DNA from: Betaproteobacteria bacterium
Lineage (GTDB): Bacteria; Pseudomonadota; Gammaproteobacteria; Burkholderiales; Burkholderiaceae_A
Length of the DNA: 47,517 nucleotides
NCBI GenBank assembly: GCA_028139135.1
Contig: JAOINB010000008.1
Coordinates: 1 to 47,517 of the forward strand
Reading direction: 5' to 3'
This document shows positions 12,421 to 21,223 of this stretch, in pieces (position 1 is the first letter of the stretch; each line of letters opens with the position of its first letter). A program made the translations under genes and the position numbers. The notes beneath the pieces are model-generated. The model was not told the DNA's origin and did no database searches. It saw nothing but the letters and a program-made list of their open reading frames with translations.

Positions 12421-14331
12421 TTATGCCGCTTTCGATCTTTCTAATTTTCTCAAATGTAAAACTACCAAAGATACTGCAGAAGGGGTCATCCCGGGTATTC
12501 TTGTCGCGTGGGACACAGTCGTTGGTTTGATTTGATTAAACTTCTCAAGTGCTTCGTTAGATAAACCAGGGACTAATCGATAGTCAAAATCCCTCGGAAT
12601 CGGTAAGTCTGCTAGATCGTTGAGCTTCAAAGATTCTCGCTGCTGTTTTGTTATGTAACCTGAATATTTTTCCTGGATTTCCACTTGCTGACTGACTCCA
12701 TCGTCAAAGCCTTTCAACTCATCTAAGTAATTGAACTCATTTAGAAATTTTAGTAACGGTTTTATTTTTATATTCGGTCGTTTTAATAAAGCTAATGCGG
12801 AAGTAACTTTGGTTATCCCACTATCAAAGGTGCGGTTAAAAGATACGGACAATGCTTGATCTGGTTTTAATAAAATACCGTCAAGTTTTTTTCGCAGTAC
12901 CTCCACTTTTAATGACTTATTTTTAATATCTTTAAATTGACTTTTTTTTATCAAACCTAAACCAAAAGCTAATTCGAATAAACGTAGATCTGCATTATCC
13001 TCTCGCAAAGATAATCTATTTTCAGCTCTACTAGTGAACATTCTGTAAGGCTCAGTTACACCTTGAGTAACCAAATCGTCAATCAATACACCTATATAAG
13101 TTAGGGAGCGATCAGCTGTAAAAAGTTCTTCAGACTTTGCTAATTTAGCCGCGTTTAAACCTGCCACTACACCCTGTGCTGCCGCTTCTTCATATCCTGT
13201 TGTTCCATTTATTTGTCCCGCAAAGAATAGGCCTCTAATTAATTTTGTTTCTAATGTTGGGAACAAGCATCTCGGGTCATAGTAATCATATTCTATAGCG
13301 TAACCAGCACGAATAATATGGGCTTGTTCCAATCCTTTGATTGAATGAACCATATCAACTTGACAATTAAACGGTAAACTAGTTGAAATACCGTTAGGAT
13401 AAAACTCGTATGTATTCAAACCCTCTGGCTCCAAAAATATTTGGTGAGAGTTTCTTTCTTCAAATCTGACGACTTTGTCTTCTATGGAGGGGCAATAACG
13501 GGGTCCAGATGATTTTATCGAGCCATTGTACATCGGTGACAAATGAATAGAATTCTTAATTATCCTGTGCGTTTCCAGGTTAGTGTGTGAGATCCAACAA
13601 GACAATTGTTTATTGGGTTTTCTGCTTCCTCTTTTCCCCCAAATTGAAAATTTACGATCAGAGGGGCTTTCGCCTGGTTGCTCAATTAAGGCTGAAAAAT
13701 CAATAGTTCTTCCGTCAAGCCGAGGCGGTGTACCTGTTTTCAATCGAGAACGCTCAAAACCATAAGAGTCAAGTTTTTGCGCTAATTTTGTGGAAGGTGA
13801 CTCACCTGCCCTTCCTCCTTCGACTGATTGTGAACCCACGAAAATTCTTCCATTTAAAAAAGTTCCCACAGTAATAACTACAGAGTTACTCTTGAAACTA
13901 ACCCCGCCGTTTGAAATTACCCCCCTTACAGCCCCTTCCTCAATTATCAGATCGGCTACACTGTCGCTATATAAATCTAAATACTTTTGGTTTTCTATAC
14001 TTTTTCTGATAGATTTTTTATATAAAGATCTGTCACACTGGACCCTAGTGGCAGAAACTGCCGGACCTTTTGAAGCATTAAGAAGCTTAAAATGGATTCC
14101 CGCAAAATCTGCAGCTCTACCCATTGCTCCACCCAAAGCATCTATTTCTTTTACCAAATGGCCCTTACCTACCCCTCCAATGGAAGGGTTACAAGACATT
14201 TGGCCTATTGTATCAATATTTTGGGTAATCAAAAGGGTTAGCTGGTTTAATCTAGCAGATGCGAGAGCAGCTTCAGTGCCAGCGTGTCCACCTCCAACAA
14301 CAATTACATCATAACTTTTATACTCAACCAT
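12421..14331 (-). CDS. mnmG: tRNA uridine-5-carboxymethylaminomethyl modification enzyme MnmG
   Basis: MnmG (GidA) works with MnmE to add the carboxymethylaminomethyl group at U34 of certain tRNAs, using FAD and methylene-tetrahydrofolate. The FAD fold [18 protein letters not shown] is at the N-terminus. Further signatures are [27 protein letters not shown] with [17 protein letters not shown], and [15 protein letters not shown] with the catalytic Cys. The FAD-binding C-half shows [21 protein letters not shown]. It has 636 residues, the standard size. The parS-like site lies immediately before its start. Confidence 0.98.
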   Translation of the reverse strand: MVEYKSYDVIVVGGGHAGTEAALASARLNQLTLLITQNIDTIGQMSCNPSIGGVGKGHLVKEIDALGGAMGRAADFAGIHFKLLNASKGPAVSATRVQCDRSLYKKSIRKSIENQKYLDLYSDSVADLIIEEGAVRGVISNGGVSFKSNSVVITVGTFLNGRIFVGSQSVEGGRAGESPSTKLAQKLDSYGFERSRLKTGTPPRLDGRTIDFSALIEQPGESPSDRKFSIWGKRGSRKPNKQLSCWISHTNLETHRIIKNSIHLSPMYNGSIKSSGPRYCPSIEDKVVRFEERNSHQIFLEPEGLNTYEFYPNGISTSLPFNCQVDMVHSIKGLEQAHIIRAGYAIEYDYYDPRCLFPTLETKLIRGLFFAGQINGTTGYEEAAAQGVVAGLNAAKLAKSEELFTADRSLTYIGVLIDDLVTQGVTEPYRMFTSRAENRLSLREDNADLRLFELAFGLGLIKKSQFKDIKNKSLKVEVLRKKLDGILLKPDQALSVSFNRTFDSGITKVTSALALLKRPNIKIKPLLKFLNEFNYLDELKGFDDGVSQQVEIQEKYSGYITKQQRESLKLNDLADLPIPRDFDYRLVPGLSNEALEKFNQIKPTTVSHATRIPGMTPSAVSLVVLHLRKLERSKAA

Positions 14332-14341
14332 TCTTTAGAAA

Positions 14342-14357
14342 AGTTTCACGTGAAACA
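14342..14357. promoter_or_regulatory. parS centromere site
   Basis: The 16-mer AGTTTCACGTGAAACA differs from the bacterial parS consensus TGTTTCACGTGAAACA at the first base only. It fills the gap between the gabD stop and the mnmG start, upstream of the mnmG-rsmG-parA-parB genes. ParB should nucleate here. I saw no second copy in the window. Confidence 0.92.
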
Positions 14358-15809
14358 TTATTTTATTGAAACGAATTTAGTCTCTAAAAATTCTTCTAGA
14401 CCATATCTGCCGCCCTCTCTCCCTATTCCTGACTCTTTAAACCCGCCAAATGGCGCAACGGAGTTTGAGAACGTTCCTGCGTTAACACATACGATACCAA
14501 AATCAAGTGAGTTAGTGTAATTTTTTATCGCCTGTCTGGACTCTGTAAATAAATACGATGCGAGACCATAGTTTGTCGCGTTGGATTGTTTAATAGCCTC
14601 CGAATCAGTTTCGAATTTATAAATTACGGCTAAAGGTCCAAATATCTCCTCATTAAAGGCTTTTACGTCGGTTTTAGCTGAGACAACCACTGTTGGCTCA
14701 AAAATCAAGCTTTCATTGCCTCTTTCTTTATGATGTAGAAACTTAGCTCCACTGTGCCTTAAATCTGAGATAAATTTTTCGTAACGAGTCGCCGCTTCGT
14801 GGTTTATAAGTGGTCCAATCTGAACACCAGCCTCAAATCCACAACCAGTTTTAATGGCCTTGACTTTGCTGAGAAAAATAGATACAAAATTGTCGAAAAT
14901 CGCAGTGTTAACAAATATCCTATTAGCGCATACACAGGTTTGGCCCGCATTCCGAAATTTACTTAGGATGAGTTCATCACTAGCTAACTCTACGTCAGCG
15001 TCTTCCCTTACTATGAAAGGTGCGTTGCCTCCCAATTCAAGAGAAAATTTTTGCAAAGTCCCAGCTCCTTGCAATACTAACTGCTTTCCTACTGCTGTTG
15101 AGCCTGTAAAAGATATCTTGCTAATTTTTTGATTTCCACATAATAGTTGTCCTATCTCAGGGACCTTGCTTCTTGGAACAACAACTGCGTCCAATATTTC
15201 ACGAATAAATCCAATCTCGCGAGCCAAAGAAATCATTGCTAAGGTGGTTAATGGAGTATCTTCGGCAGGTTTTGTTATGACACTGCACCCGGCAGCTAAA
15301 GCCGCGCTAGCTTTTCGCGCAAACATAGCTAATGGGAAATTCCATGGAGTAATAGTTGCGACAAGACCAATCGGTTGACGTTTCACGAAAAATTCTCTAT
15401 CAGAATACGGACTTTCAAGTAAATCGCCTTTGATACGTTTTCCTTCTTCTGAGTACCATTTTACAAAGGCAGCCCCATATTCGACTTCGGAAATAGCTTC
15501 TGCCAGTGGTTTACCCTGCTCTAGCACCATCAGATCCGCGAGATCGTTTTTCTTCTCTAAAATTTTTGAATGCCACTTTTCTAAAAGGTGACCATTGTTG
15601 ATTATCCACAAATCTCTTTCTTTTCTCCGATAATGGTCCATGCGATTAATTTTTTCCAATGCTGAAGAGACGGAGTCAGAGGGTAAGGTCGTGATTAAAC
15701 TATTGTCATAAGGATTAAAAACATCTAGATTGTCACATTCAGAATTAACGCTTTCATATTCATAAAAATCAAACTTGCTCAAAATGGATTTTGTATTAAA
15801 TTTTTGCAT
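14358..15809 (-). CDS. gabD: NAD(P)-dependent succinate-semialdehyde dehydrogenase, GabD-like
   Basis: This is an aldehyde dehydrogenase of 483 residues. It shows TPWNFPLAM, the cofactor-binding KPAEDTPLT and FTGSTAVGK, the general base Glu in LELGGNAPFIV (about residue 256), the catalytic Cys in NAGQTCVCANR (about 290) and EIFGPLAVIYKF. The CVC pattern and overall sequence are closest to succinate-semialdehyde dehydrogenases, which oxidise succinate semialdehyde to succinate. The exact substrate is inferred. It is divergent from pdxA across 90 bp and ends directly at parS. No gabT or transporter is nearby. Confidence 0.85.
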   Translation of the reverse strand: MQKFNTKSILSKFDFYEYESVNSECDNLDVFNPYDNSLITTLPSDSVSSALEKINRMDHYRRKERDLWIINNGHLLEKWHSKILEKKNDLADLMVLEQGKPLAEAISEVEYGAAFVKWYSEEGKRIKGDLLESPYSDREFFVKRQPIGLVATITPWNFPLAMFARKASAALAAGCSVITKPAEDTPLTTLAMISLAREIGFIREILDAVVVPRSKVPEIGQLLCGNQKISKISFTGSTAVGKQLVLQGAGTLQKFSLELGGNAPFIVREDADVELASDELILSKFRNAGQTCVCANRIFVNTAIFDNFVSIFLSKVKAIKTGCGFEAGVQIGPLINHEAATRYEKFISDLRHSGAKFLHHKERGNESLIFEPTVVVSAKTDVKAFNEEIFGPLAVIYKFETDSEAIKQSNATNYGLASYLFTESRQAIKNYTNSLDFGIVCVNAGTFSNSVAPFGGFKESGIGREGGRYGLEEFLETKFVSIK

Positions 15810-15899
15810 TGTTAGTTACAAATTTAGTAATGTTAAATAGAGTGTAAGTAGACCACAAAACTCGAGTAATATTTCAATTTTTAAAAAATATATCTTATT
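15810..15899. promoter_or_regulatory. Divergent upstream region of gabD and pdxA
   Basis: Ninety AT-rich bases separate the two divergent starts, so promoters for both should lie here. I found no convincing -35/-10 pair and no clear operator on either strand. The call rests on position only. Confidence 0.35.
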
Positions 15900-16853
15900 A
15901 TGTATAAACCAATAGGCATTACCATGGGGGACCCGGCTGGGATAGGTCCGGAATTAGTTTCAAAACTCTTGCTTACAGATCAAAAGAACGTCTTAATTTA
16001 CGCAAATTTTGAATGCCTAAAAAAATTTGCTCCTACCGTTAATCTCAACGACTCGAGACTAGTTAATGTAATTGGAGATTTCGATACACCTAATTTAGTA
16101 TCCGGTAAACCCAGCGCTGAGGGCGGCCATATTTCTTTGACAATTTTAAGAAGAGCCGTAGATGATTGTATTGATGCGAAGCTTTCTGCAATTATTACAG
16201 GCCCTATATCGAAGTTTTCATGGCACTTAGCAGGGCAAAACTGGCCAGGACATACTGAACTATTAGCCAATCTCGCAAACCCAAAAAATCCTCCAAAAGT
16301 CCGCATGTTGCTGTACAGCCAAAACTTAATGATAGTTTTGAATTCGGTGCATATTTCGCTAAAAGACGCTATTTTGAATCTAAATGAGTCTAATTTAATT
16401 GAAACTGTTCAAATAACTGACCGTTGGTATTCAAAAAACTTTGGCAAAAAAGCACAAATCATCTTAGCCGCATTGAACCCACATGCTGGTGAAAGTGGGA
16501 TTTTAGGATATGAAGAAATAGAGATACTTAAACCGGTTGTTTTGAAAGCGACAGAATGTGGAATAAGAATATCTGGGCCATATCCAGCTGATACAGTATT
16601 CTTTAAAAACAAAAATAATGACTCTATTGAGCCGGATAAAATTATAGTTGCTCTTTATCACGACCAAGGACTAATTCCTTTTAAATTAAACGGGCTAGAC
16701 GCAGGTATAAACACAACAATTGGGCTGCCATTTTTAAGAACAAGCGTTGACCATGGAACGGCTTTCGATATTGCGGGAAAAAATCTCGCGTCACTTGAAC
16801 CAATGTTAGTTGCCCTGTCAATGACAAAAAAGATTTTATCCAATAGGAGATGA
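15900..16853 (+). CDS. pdxA: 4-hydroxythreonine-4-phosphate dehydrogenase PdxA
   Basis: PdxA oxidises 4-phosphohydroxy-L-threonine in the DXP-dependent route to pyridoxal phosphate. The N-terminus GITMGDPAGIGPEL, the metal-ligand region GPISKFSWHLAG with GHTELLA, NPHAGESG, and ALYHDQGLIPFK are all present. The C-terminal RTSVDHGTAFDIAGK completes the signature. At 317 residues it is slightly short but complete. It is followed 3 bp later by an asparaginase-domain gene. In many betaproteobacteria pdxA is instead next to rsmA. Confidence 0.96.
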   Translation: MYKPIGITMGDPAGIGPELVSKLLLTDQKNVLIYANFECLKKFAPTVNLNDSRLVNVIGDFDTPNLVSGKPSAEGGHISLTILRRAVDDCIDAKLSAIITGPISKFSWHLAGQNWPGHTELLANLANPKNPPKVRMLLYSQNLMIVLNSVHISLKDAILNLNESNLIETVQITDRWYSKNFGKKAQIILAALNPHAGESGILGYEEIEILKPVVLKATECGIRISGPYPADTVFFKNKNNDSIEPDKIIVALYHDQGLIPFKLNGLDAGINTTIGLPFLRTSVDHGTAFDIAGKNLASLEPMLVALSMTKKILSNRR

Positions 16854-16856
16854 TTT

Positions 16857-17345
16857 ATGAACATAAAAGTTTTTACTTGCGGCGGGACTTTTGAAAAGGT
16901 TTACAACCCGATATCAGGGGAGTTGGGCTTCAAAGATTCCTGCGTACCAAAGATAATAAAACGTTCACGAATAACAGCAAAAGTGGATTTTGAAGAATTG
17001 TTTTTTAAAGACAGTTTAGATATGGACAATGAAGATAGATTGATGGTCGCACACAGAATTAAAACAGAACCAACCAAGAATATAGTTGTAATTCACGGTA
17101 CGGATACTATGATACAAACAGCTCAAACAATTAAAAAACACGCATCCCAAGACAAGGTGATTGTTATAACAGGTGCCATGCTACCTTTCTCAATAAAAGA
17201 GTCGGATGCTATGTTTAATTTTGGAGGCGCTTTTATCGCTACCCAAACCCTGGATCCAGGTATTTGGATTTCAATGAACGGGCACATTTTCAGGTCAGAT
17301 GACGTTGAAAAAAACAAAAGAAAAGGAATTTTCGAGAAGACTTAA
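16857..17345 (+). CDS. Single-domain L-asparaginase-like protein
   Basis: The 162 residues match only the N-terminal catalytic domain of type I/II asparaginases: CGGTFEKVY with the nucleophile-type Thr, DSLDM then DED-like DNEDR, HGTDTM with the Thr-Asp pair, and ITGAMLPFSIKESDAMFNFG. Classical asparaginases have about 330 residues and a second domain. A compact family of this length exists in proteobacteria, and its end here (NGHIFRSDDVEKNKRKGIFE) looks natural, so I do not regard it as truncated. It probably acts on an amide or related bond, but the substrate is unknown. It is coupled to pdxA (3 bp) and ends 7 bp from convergent mnmE. Confidence 0.8.
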   Translation: MNIKVFTCGGTFEKVYNPISGELGFKDSCVPKIIKRSRITAKVDFEELFFKDSLDMDNEDRLMVAHRIKTEPTKNIVVIHGTDTMIQTAQTIKKHASQDKVIVITGAMLPFSIKESDAMFNFGGAFIATQTLDPGIWISMNGHIFRSDDVEKNKRKGIFEKT

Positions 17346-17352
17346 TCAGGCA

Positions 17353-18747
17353 TTATTTACCGATACAAAATCGTGAAAAAATCTCTTCTAACACTACTTC
17401 ATTTGATATCTTACCTGTTATTTCCAGTAGAAGAGTTTGTGCGAGCCTGAGATCTTCCGCAGCTAGATCCAAAGAAAAAGATTTAGCGTTTTCAACACAA
17501 GTTTGCAACCGTAGTTCACACTCTATCAAATTATGGATACTTCTTTTTCTAAGAAAAATTATTTCTGTATCATTTTCTTTGCTATCCTTTAGCTGGAAAT
17601 GCTCAAGTAATACTTTGCGCAAATTTAAAATACCTTCCCCTGTTTTAGCAGAAACAGCGACTTTGTTTTCTATGAAATGTGCATTATTTTTCAAAATTTT
17701 GTTATCACAACTCAAATCCAATTTTGTAAAAACGAACAATACCTTATCTTCTGGAATTTTTACTGAATTAACCAGTCCTTTTGCTTCGAGTAAATTGTGT
17801 TCATTGAAATTGTTAATGTCAACACAGAACAAAACCAGGTCCGAATTTTTTGCTTGTGAGAGGGCTCTATTTATCCCCTCTGCCTCAATCTCGTTAGTAG
17901 TCTCTCTTATTCCAGCTGTGTCAAAAAAGTCAACTTGTAGGTTTCCCATGTTGATAGCTGATAAAATTATGTCTCTCGTGGTTCCAGCATCTTTGTGAAC
18001 GATTGAAACATTTCTGTCAGATAATCTATTCAACAATGTAGACTTGCCAGCATTTGCGTTACCTATGATGGTTATTGATAACTTATGCGACAAAGATTTT
18101 CCTTTTTGCGCAGATGCAATAGTACGCTTTAGCCAAATTTGTTTCTTTTCAATAGCTTTAACAAAATTTTTCATATCGAAGGACCCTGTTTCATCAGCTG
18201 AAAAATCCAAATGGGCTTCTAACTCGGCTCTTAATTTAATTATAAAATTTGCGAGAGAAATGATATCTTTCCCAAATCCTTCATTAATAATTCGGTTAAT
18301 TGCATTGACCTTTTCCTCAGATTCAGCATTGACTAAATCGGATATAGCTTCAGCCTCATGTAAACAAATCTTTCCATTTATATATGCCCTTTTTGAAAAC
18401 TCCCCTGGTTCAGCATACCGCACGATCTTACCTGGAAATGATTGTGAGATACAGGTATCCATTAAAATTTTTATCACACCTAAACCTCCATGAATTTGGA
18501 ATTCACACGAATCCTCACCAGTGAAAGATTTAGGCGCCTGAAAAAAAACAACAAGACCTTTATCAAAAACCCTATTGTTAGAACTTTTGAAGTTTGCAAG
18601 TGTAGAAACTCTATCCTTGGGTACAAATCCAACTATGTGCTTCAATATACGCTTAGTTGATGGACCAGAAACCCTAAATATTGCTAATGCGCTCGCAATT
18701 GGCGCTGAAGACAACGCAACAATCGTGTCATTATCCAGCGCGGACAT
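17353..18747 (-). CDS. mnmE: tRNA modification GTPase MnmE
   Basis: MnmE forms the complex with MnmG that modifies U34 of tRNAs. The N-terminal folate-binding domain begins IVALSSAPIASALAIFRVSG. A helical domain follows with the G domain inserted in it: P-loop GNANAGKSTLLN (about 226-237), the DAGTTRD switch, DTAGIRET (about 271), and FTKLD as the G4 motif. The protein ends with the functional FCIGK Cys. Its 464 residues are standard. It follows yidC on the minus strand and overlaps its end by a few bases. Confidence 0.98.
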   Translation of the reverse strand: MSALDNDTIVALSSAPIASALAIFRVSGPSTKRILKHIVGFVPKDRVSTLANFKSSNNRVFDKGLVVFFQAPKSFTGEDSCEFQIHGGLGVIKILMDTCISQSFPGKIVRYAEPGEFSKRAYINGKICLHEAEAISDLVNAESEEKVNAINRIINEGFGKDIISLANFIIKLRAELEAHLDFSADETGSFDMKNFVKAIEKKQIWLKRTIASAQKGKSLSHKLSITIIGNANAGKSTLLNRLSDRNVSIVHKDAGTTRDIILSAINMGNLQVDFFDTAGIRETTNEIEAEGINRALSQAKNSDLVLFCVDINNFNEHNLLEAKGLVNSVKIPEDKVLFVFTKLDLSCDNKILKNNAHFIENKVAVSAKTGEGILNLRKVLLEHFQLKDSKENDTEIIFLRKRSIHNLIECELRLQTCVENAKSFSLDLAAEDLRLAQTLLLEITGKISNEVVLEEIFSRFCIGK

Positions 18748-20392
18748 TTAATTTGCGCATTATCGACCACTGCTGCGCAATAGATACTAAGTTGTTCACC
18801 AGCCAATACAAAACGAGACCGGATGGGAAAAAAAAGAAGAAAATTGAGAAAACGATTGGCATAGCCATCATGATCTTCGCTTGTAAGGGATCAGGTGGCG
18901 CTGGATTGAGACGCATTTGAATGAACATTGTCACAGCCATAACTATGGGTAAAATAAAGTAAGGGTCTGGTTTCGATAAGTCAGTTATCCAAAAAATCCA
19001 CGGTGCATTCCTAATCTCAGCACTAGCAAGTAAAACCCAGTACAAAGCAATAAATACTGGAATTTGTATGAGAATCGGTAAACAACCTCCTAAAGGATTA
19101 ATCTTCTCCTTTTTGTATAAATCCATCATAGCGTTATTAAGCTGCATCTTGTTTTCTTTAAACTGCTCCCTTATTTTCATAATTTTTGGAGTTACTGCTT
19201 TCATCTTAGCCATCGACTTATAACTTGCCGCTGTTAGAGGGAAGAAAAGAAGTTTGATGATTATTGTTAGGCTTACGATAGCCCAACCCCAATTGCCAAC
19301 AAACTTGTGTAGTTTGTCGAGCAACCAGAAAATAGGTTTTGCGATTATAGTTAACATTCCATAATCAACCACTAAATCAAGTCCCCGCTCTAGTTTTTTC
19401 AAATCTTCCTGGTATTGCGGTCCTACGTAGAGTAGATTTGAGAATGTCTGCGTCTGACCTGGCTGAAGTGCGTTTGATAATTGTATAGCTCCAACAGAGT
19501 ATTTGTTATTTTTAAGCTTCCTTGTGTAAAATTCGCGTTCCAGTTTATTTTTGAATAACCACGCCCCGACATAGTAATGCTGAATTATTCCAAACCAACC
19601 ATTGTCAGATATTTGCACATGTTCTTGTTTTGATTCTTCAATGTCTGAAAAGGAAACCTTTTCAAATTTTCCATTTTCTGTGTATATGACCGGTCCAGTA
19701 TAAGTGTTGTAGAAACTACTTCCTCCCAGAGGCGGTTCAGAGTCTCTGGAAAGCTGCAAATACAAACCTGTCTTTACTTCTTCGGTTGCCATATTGACCA
19801 AGTCGTGAGTAACCTCTATGACGTAACTATCTGGTATTATCCGAAATGTTTTTGTTAACGCAACTCCATTTCTATTTGCAATCAAGCTAACGCTGTCAGA
19901 ACTTTTCATTTTGATTTCAAATGTCGTTAAATGATCAGGGAATTTTTCTTTCTTACTTCCTAGAGAAATAAGCCCCGATTCAGCCAGATACACCGATCGA
20001 TTGTTTTTTTCAAATAAGATTACTTTCCCGTCCGGGTATTCCTCTGACACCTGATCTTTTAATTCAGCAAACTCTAAAGTCCCACCAAAAGTATTTAAGA
20101 AGATCTTCAATTTTGAATTTTCTAATACCAATATTTCTGTAGTTTCTTTACCTTTTTCTTCTCCCTCATCTTTTTCAAATGGAGCTATCTTTTTTGCCTC
20201 TAACTTATTTACTGAAGGCAGATCAGAAGAATAATCGTTTTCTTTAAGACTTGGGGAGTCGGTTTGGTTAGGGTTAGTAGTACTACTTTCTGACAAAACT
20301 AATGGTTTTGTGTTGAAACTTATCCATTCATCCCACAATAATAATAAAGTGAAGGAAAATATAATCAGCAGGATAGTGGTTCTAAACTTCAC
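18731..20392 (-). CDS. yidC: Membrane protein insertase YidC
   Basis: YidC inserts proteins into the inner membrane alone or with Sec. It has an N-terminal membrane anchor (about 5-22), a low-complexity acidic/Ser/Lys linker (about 35-85), a large periplasmic beta domain, and a C-terminal five-helix core (from about 345) with the conserved Arg region SYKSMAKMKAVTPKI, GGCLPILIQIPVFIALYWVL and GLVLYWLVNN. At 553 residues it is a full gram-negative YidC. The start overlaps yidD by 11 bp, and the stop overlaps the mnmE start. Confidence 0.97.
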   Translation of the reverse strand: MKFRTTILLIIFSFTLLLLWDEWISFNTKPLVLSESSTTNPNQTDSPSLKENDYSSDLPSVNKLEAKKIAPFEKDEGEEKGKETTEILVLENSKLKIFLNTFGGTLEFAELKDQVSEEYPDGKVILFEKNNRSVYLAESGLISLGSKKEKFPDHLTTFEIKMKSSDSVSLIANRNGVALTKTFRIIPDSYVIEVTHDLVNMATEEVKTGLYLQLSRDSEPPLGGSSFYNTYTGPVIYTENGKFEKVSFSDIEESKQEHVQISDNGWFGIIQHYYVGAWLFKNKLEREFYTRKLKNNKYSVGAIQLSNALQPGQTQTFSNLLYVGPQYQEDLKKLERGLDLVVDYGMLTIIAKPIFWLLDKLHKFVGNWGWAIVSLTIIIKLLFFPLTAASYKSMAKMKAVTPKIMKIREQFKENKMQLNNAMMDLYKKEKINPLGGCLPILIQIPVFIALYWVLLASAEIRNAPWIFWITDLSKPDPYFILPIVMAVTMFIQMRLNPAPPDPLQAKIMMAMPIVFSIFFFFFPSGLVLYWLVNNLVSIAQQWSIMRKLNVRAG

Positions 20393-20636
20393 GATTTCTC
20401 TTTCTAGGCACCGGGTCTACTCTTTGCTTTGCTAAAACATTACACCTAATTAATCTGGATATTATTAACGCAAGACCTCGGATGGGCCCATGAACCTTTA
20501 CGGCTTCCTCTGCATAATCAGAACATGTAGGTAAAAATCTGCACCTAGGACCATAAAGGGAGGATATGCTAAGTTTGTAGCATTTTATAGTTATGCGAAA
20601 AAGATTGATTAGAAAGTTTTTCAGTATCACAAACAT
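20382..20636 (-). CDS. yidD: Membrane protein insertion efficiency factor YidD
   Basis: YidD is a small protein thought to help YidC-dependent insertion. The 84 residues contain the family signature YKLSISSLYGPRCRFLPTCS with its Cys pair, then DYAEEAVKVHGPIRGL and RLIRC. It lies 10 bp after rnpA and overlaps yidC, the conserved rpmH-rnpA-yidD-yidC order. Confidence 0.96.
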   Translation of the reverse strand: MFVILKNFLINLFRITIKCYKLSISSLYGPRCRFLPTCSDYAEEAVKVHGPIRGLALIISRLIRCNVLAKQRVDPVPRKRNREV

Positions 20637-20646
20637 TTATGCATTA

Positions 20647-20999
20647 TTAATCATTAACCAAATGCTTCAATTCAAGATATAAACTTTTTTTCGCACATCT
20701 AAAAGTATACCTGGGTAGTGTCCTAATAGATAACAATATGTGGGTGTATTTGAAATTTCTTCTAGCAAGCTCTCGTCCCCACCTCTTAATTAGGTTTCTA
20801 GTTGTACTTTTTTTCACTATCTTTTTTGGTAAAATAAAGCCGATATTTATAGGCGTATTTTCATGCCTATCGACGACGTCACCTTTTTCACTTTGAAAAT
20901 CTCGGGCATTAAAAAATAAAGTAAAATTTTTACTTTTTTTTTTGAGCGTTTTAATTTTGCAAAAACGTCCTCAGAAACAATAGCCTTAACCTCTCTCAA
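20647..20999 (-). CDS. rnpA: Ribonuclease P protein component RnpA, needs a -1 shift at an A10 run
   Basis: RnpA is the protein partner of the RNase P ribozyme that matures tRNA 5' ends. From about 20933 down to the stop at 20647-20649 the frame is a clear RnpA: FTLFFNARD, NIGFILPKK, then TTRNLIKRWGRELAR (the RNR-type motif). This frame has no usual start codon before a GTG just ahead of the RNR motif. Upstream, another frame begins with TTG at 20997-20999, preceded by AGGA, and reads REVKAIVSEDVFAKLKRSKKK, which fits the RnpA N-terminus. The two join through a run of ten A (plus-strand T at 20934-20943): an eleventh A, or a -1 slip, gives one 117-residue protein of normal size. It lies between rpmH and yidD. 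Confidence 0.85.
20934..20943 (-). repeat. A10 homopolymer inside rnpA (frame break)
   Basis: Ten A in the coding strand mark the exact point where the two rnpA frames meet. Such runs are prone to polymerase slippage and to sequencing indels. Confidence 0.85.
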
Positions 21000-21014
21000 T
21001 TTTCGTTCCTAAGC

Positions 21015-21149
21015 TTAAACGGACAACCTTTTCCGCCCTTTAGCCCTTCGAGCCCTAATAACTGCACGGCCACCTTTCGTTCTCATTCTGACCAGGAATC
21101 CATGGGTTCGCTTTCTTTTGGTAACCGAAGGTTGATAGGTTCTTTTCAT
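21015..21149 (-). CDS. rpmH: 50S ribosomal protein L34
   Basis: The 44-residue protein is a textbook L34: [22 protein letters not shown], then [20 protein letters not shown]34 belongs to the large ribosomal subunit. The ATG is at 21147-21149. It starts the rpmH-rnpA-yidD-yidC-mnmE group and is divergent from dnaA across 74 bp. It ends 15 bp before the rnpA TTG. Confidence 0.97.
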   Translation of the reverse strand: MKRTYQPSVTKRKRTHGFLVRMRTKGGRAVIRARRAKGRKRLSV

Positions 21150-21223
21150 GGTACCCTGTACTATCCTATTCCAAATTTCTTTAAGATTAAATTATATACT
21201 AATTATAATAATCAAATTATCAA
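21150..21223. promoter_or_regulatory. Divergent rpmH/dnaA promoter region
   Basis: The 74 bp are very AT-rich. On the plus strand TTAAGA (21181-21186), 17 bp, then TATAAT (21204-21209) is a plausible dnaA promoter. It would place the transcript start only about 8 nt before the dnaA ATG, which itself has no Shine-Dalgarno. On the minus strand TATAAT (21191-21196) could serve rpmH, but with no good -35. No clear DnaA box is present. Confidence 0.45.

Noticed and set aside
13790-14314. 174-codon open frame on the plus strand opposite mnmG
   Set aside because: It is antisense to a strongly conserved gene, has no recognisable motif, and its residues mirror the mnmG codons.
15381-15391. GTTTCACGAAA as another parS
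   Set aside because: Only one half of the palindrome matches, and it lies inside gabD.
15602-15610. Perfect DnaA box TTATCCACA
   Set aside because: It lies alone inside gabD coding sequence. One such 9-mer is not surprising by chance in an AT-rich window of this size, and no cluster surrounds it.
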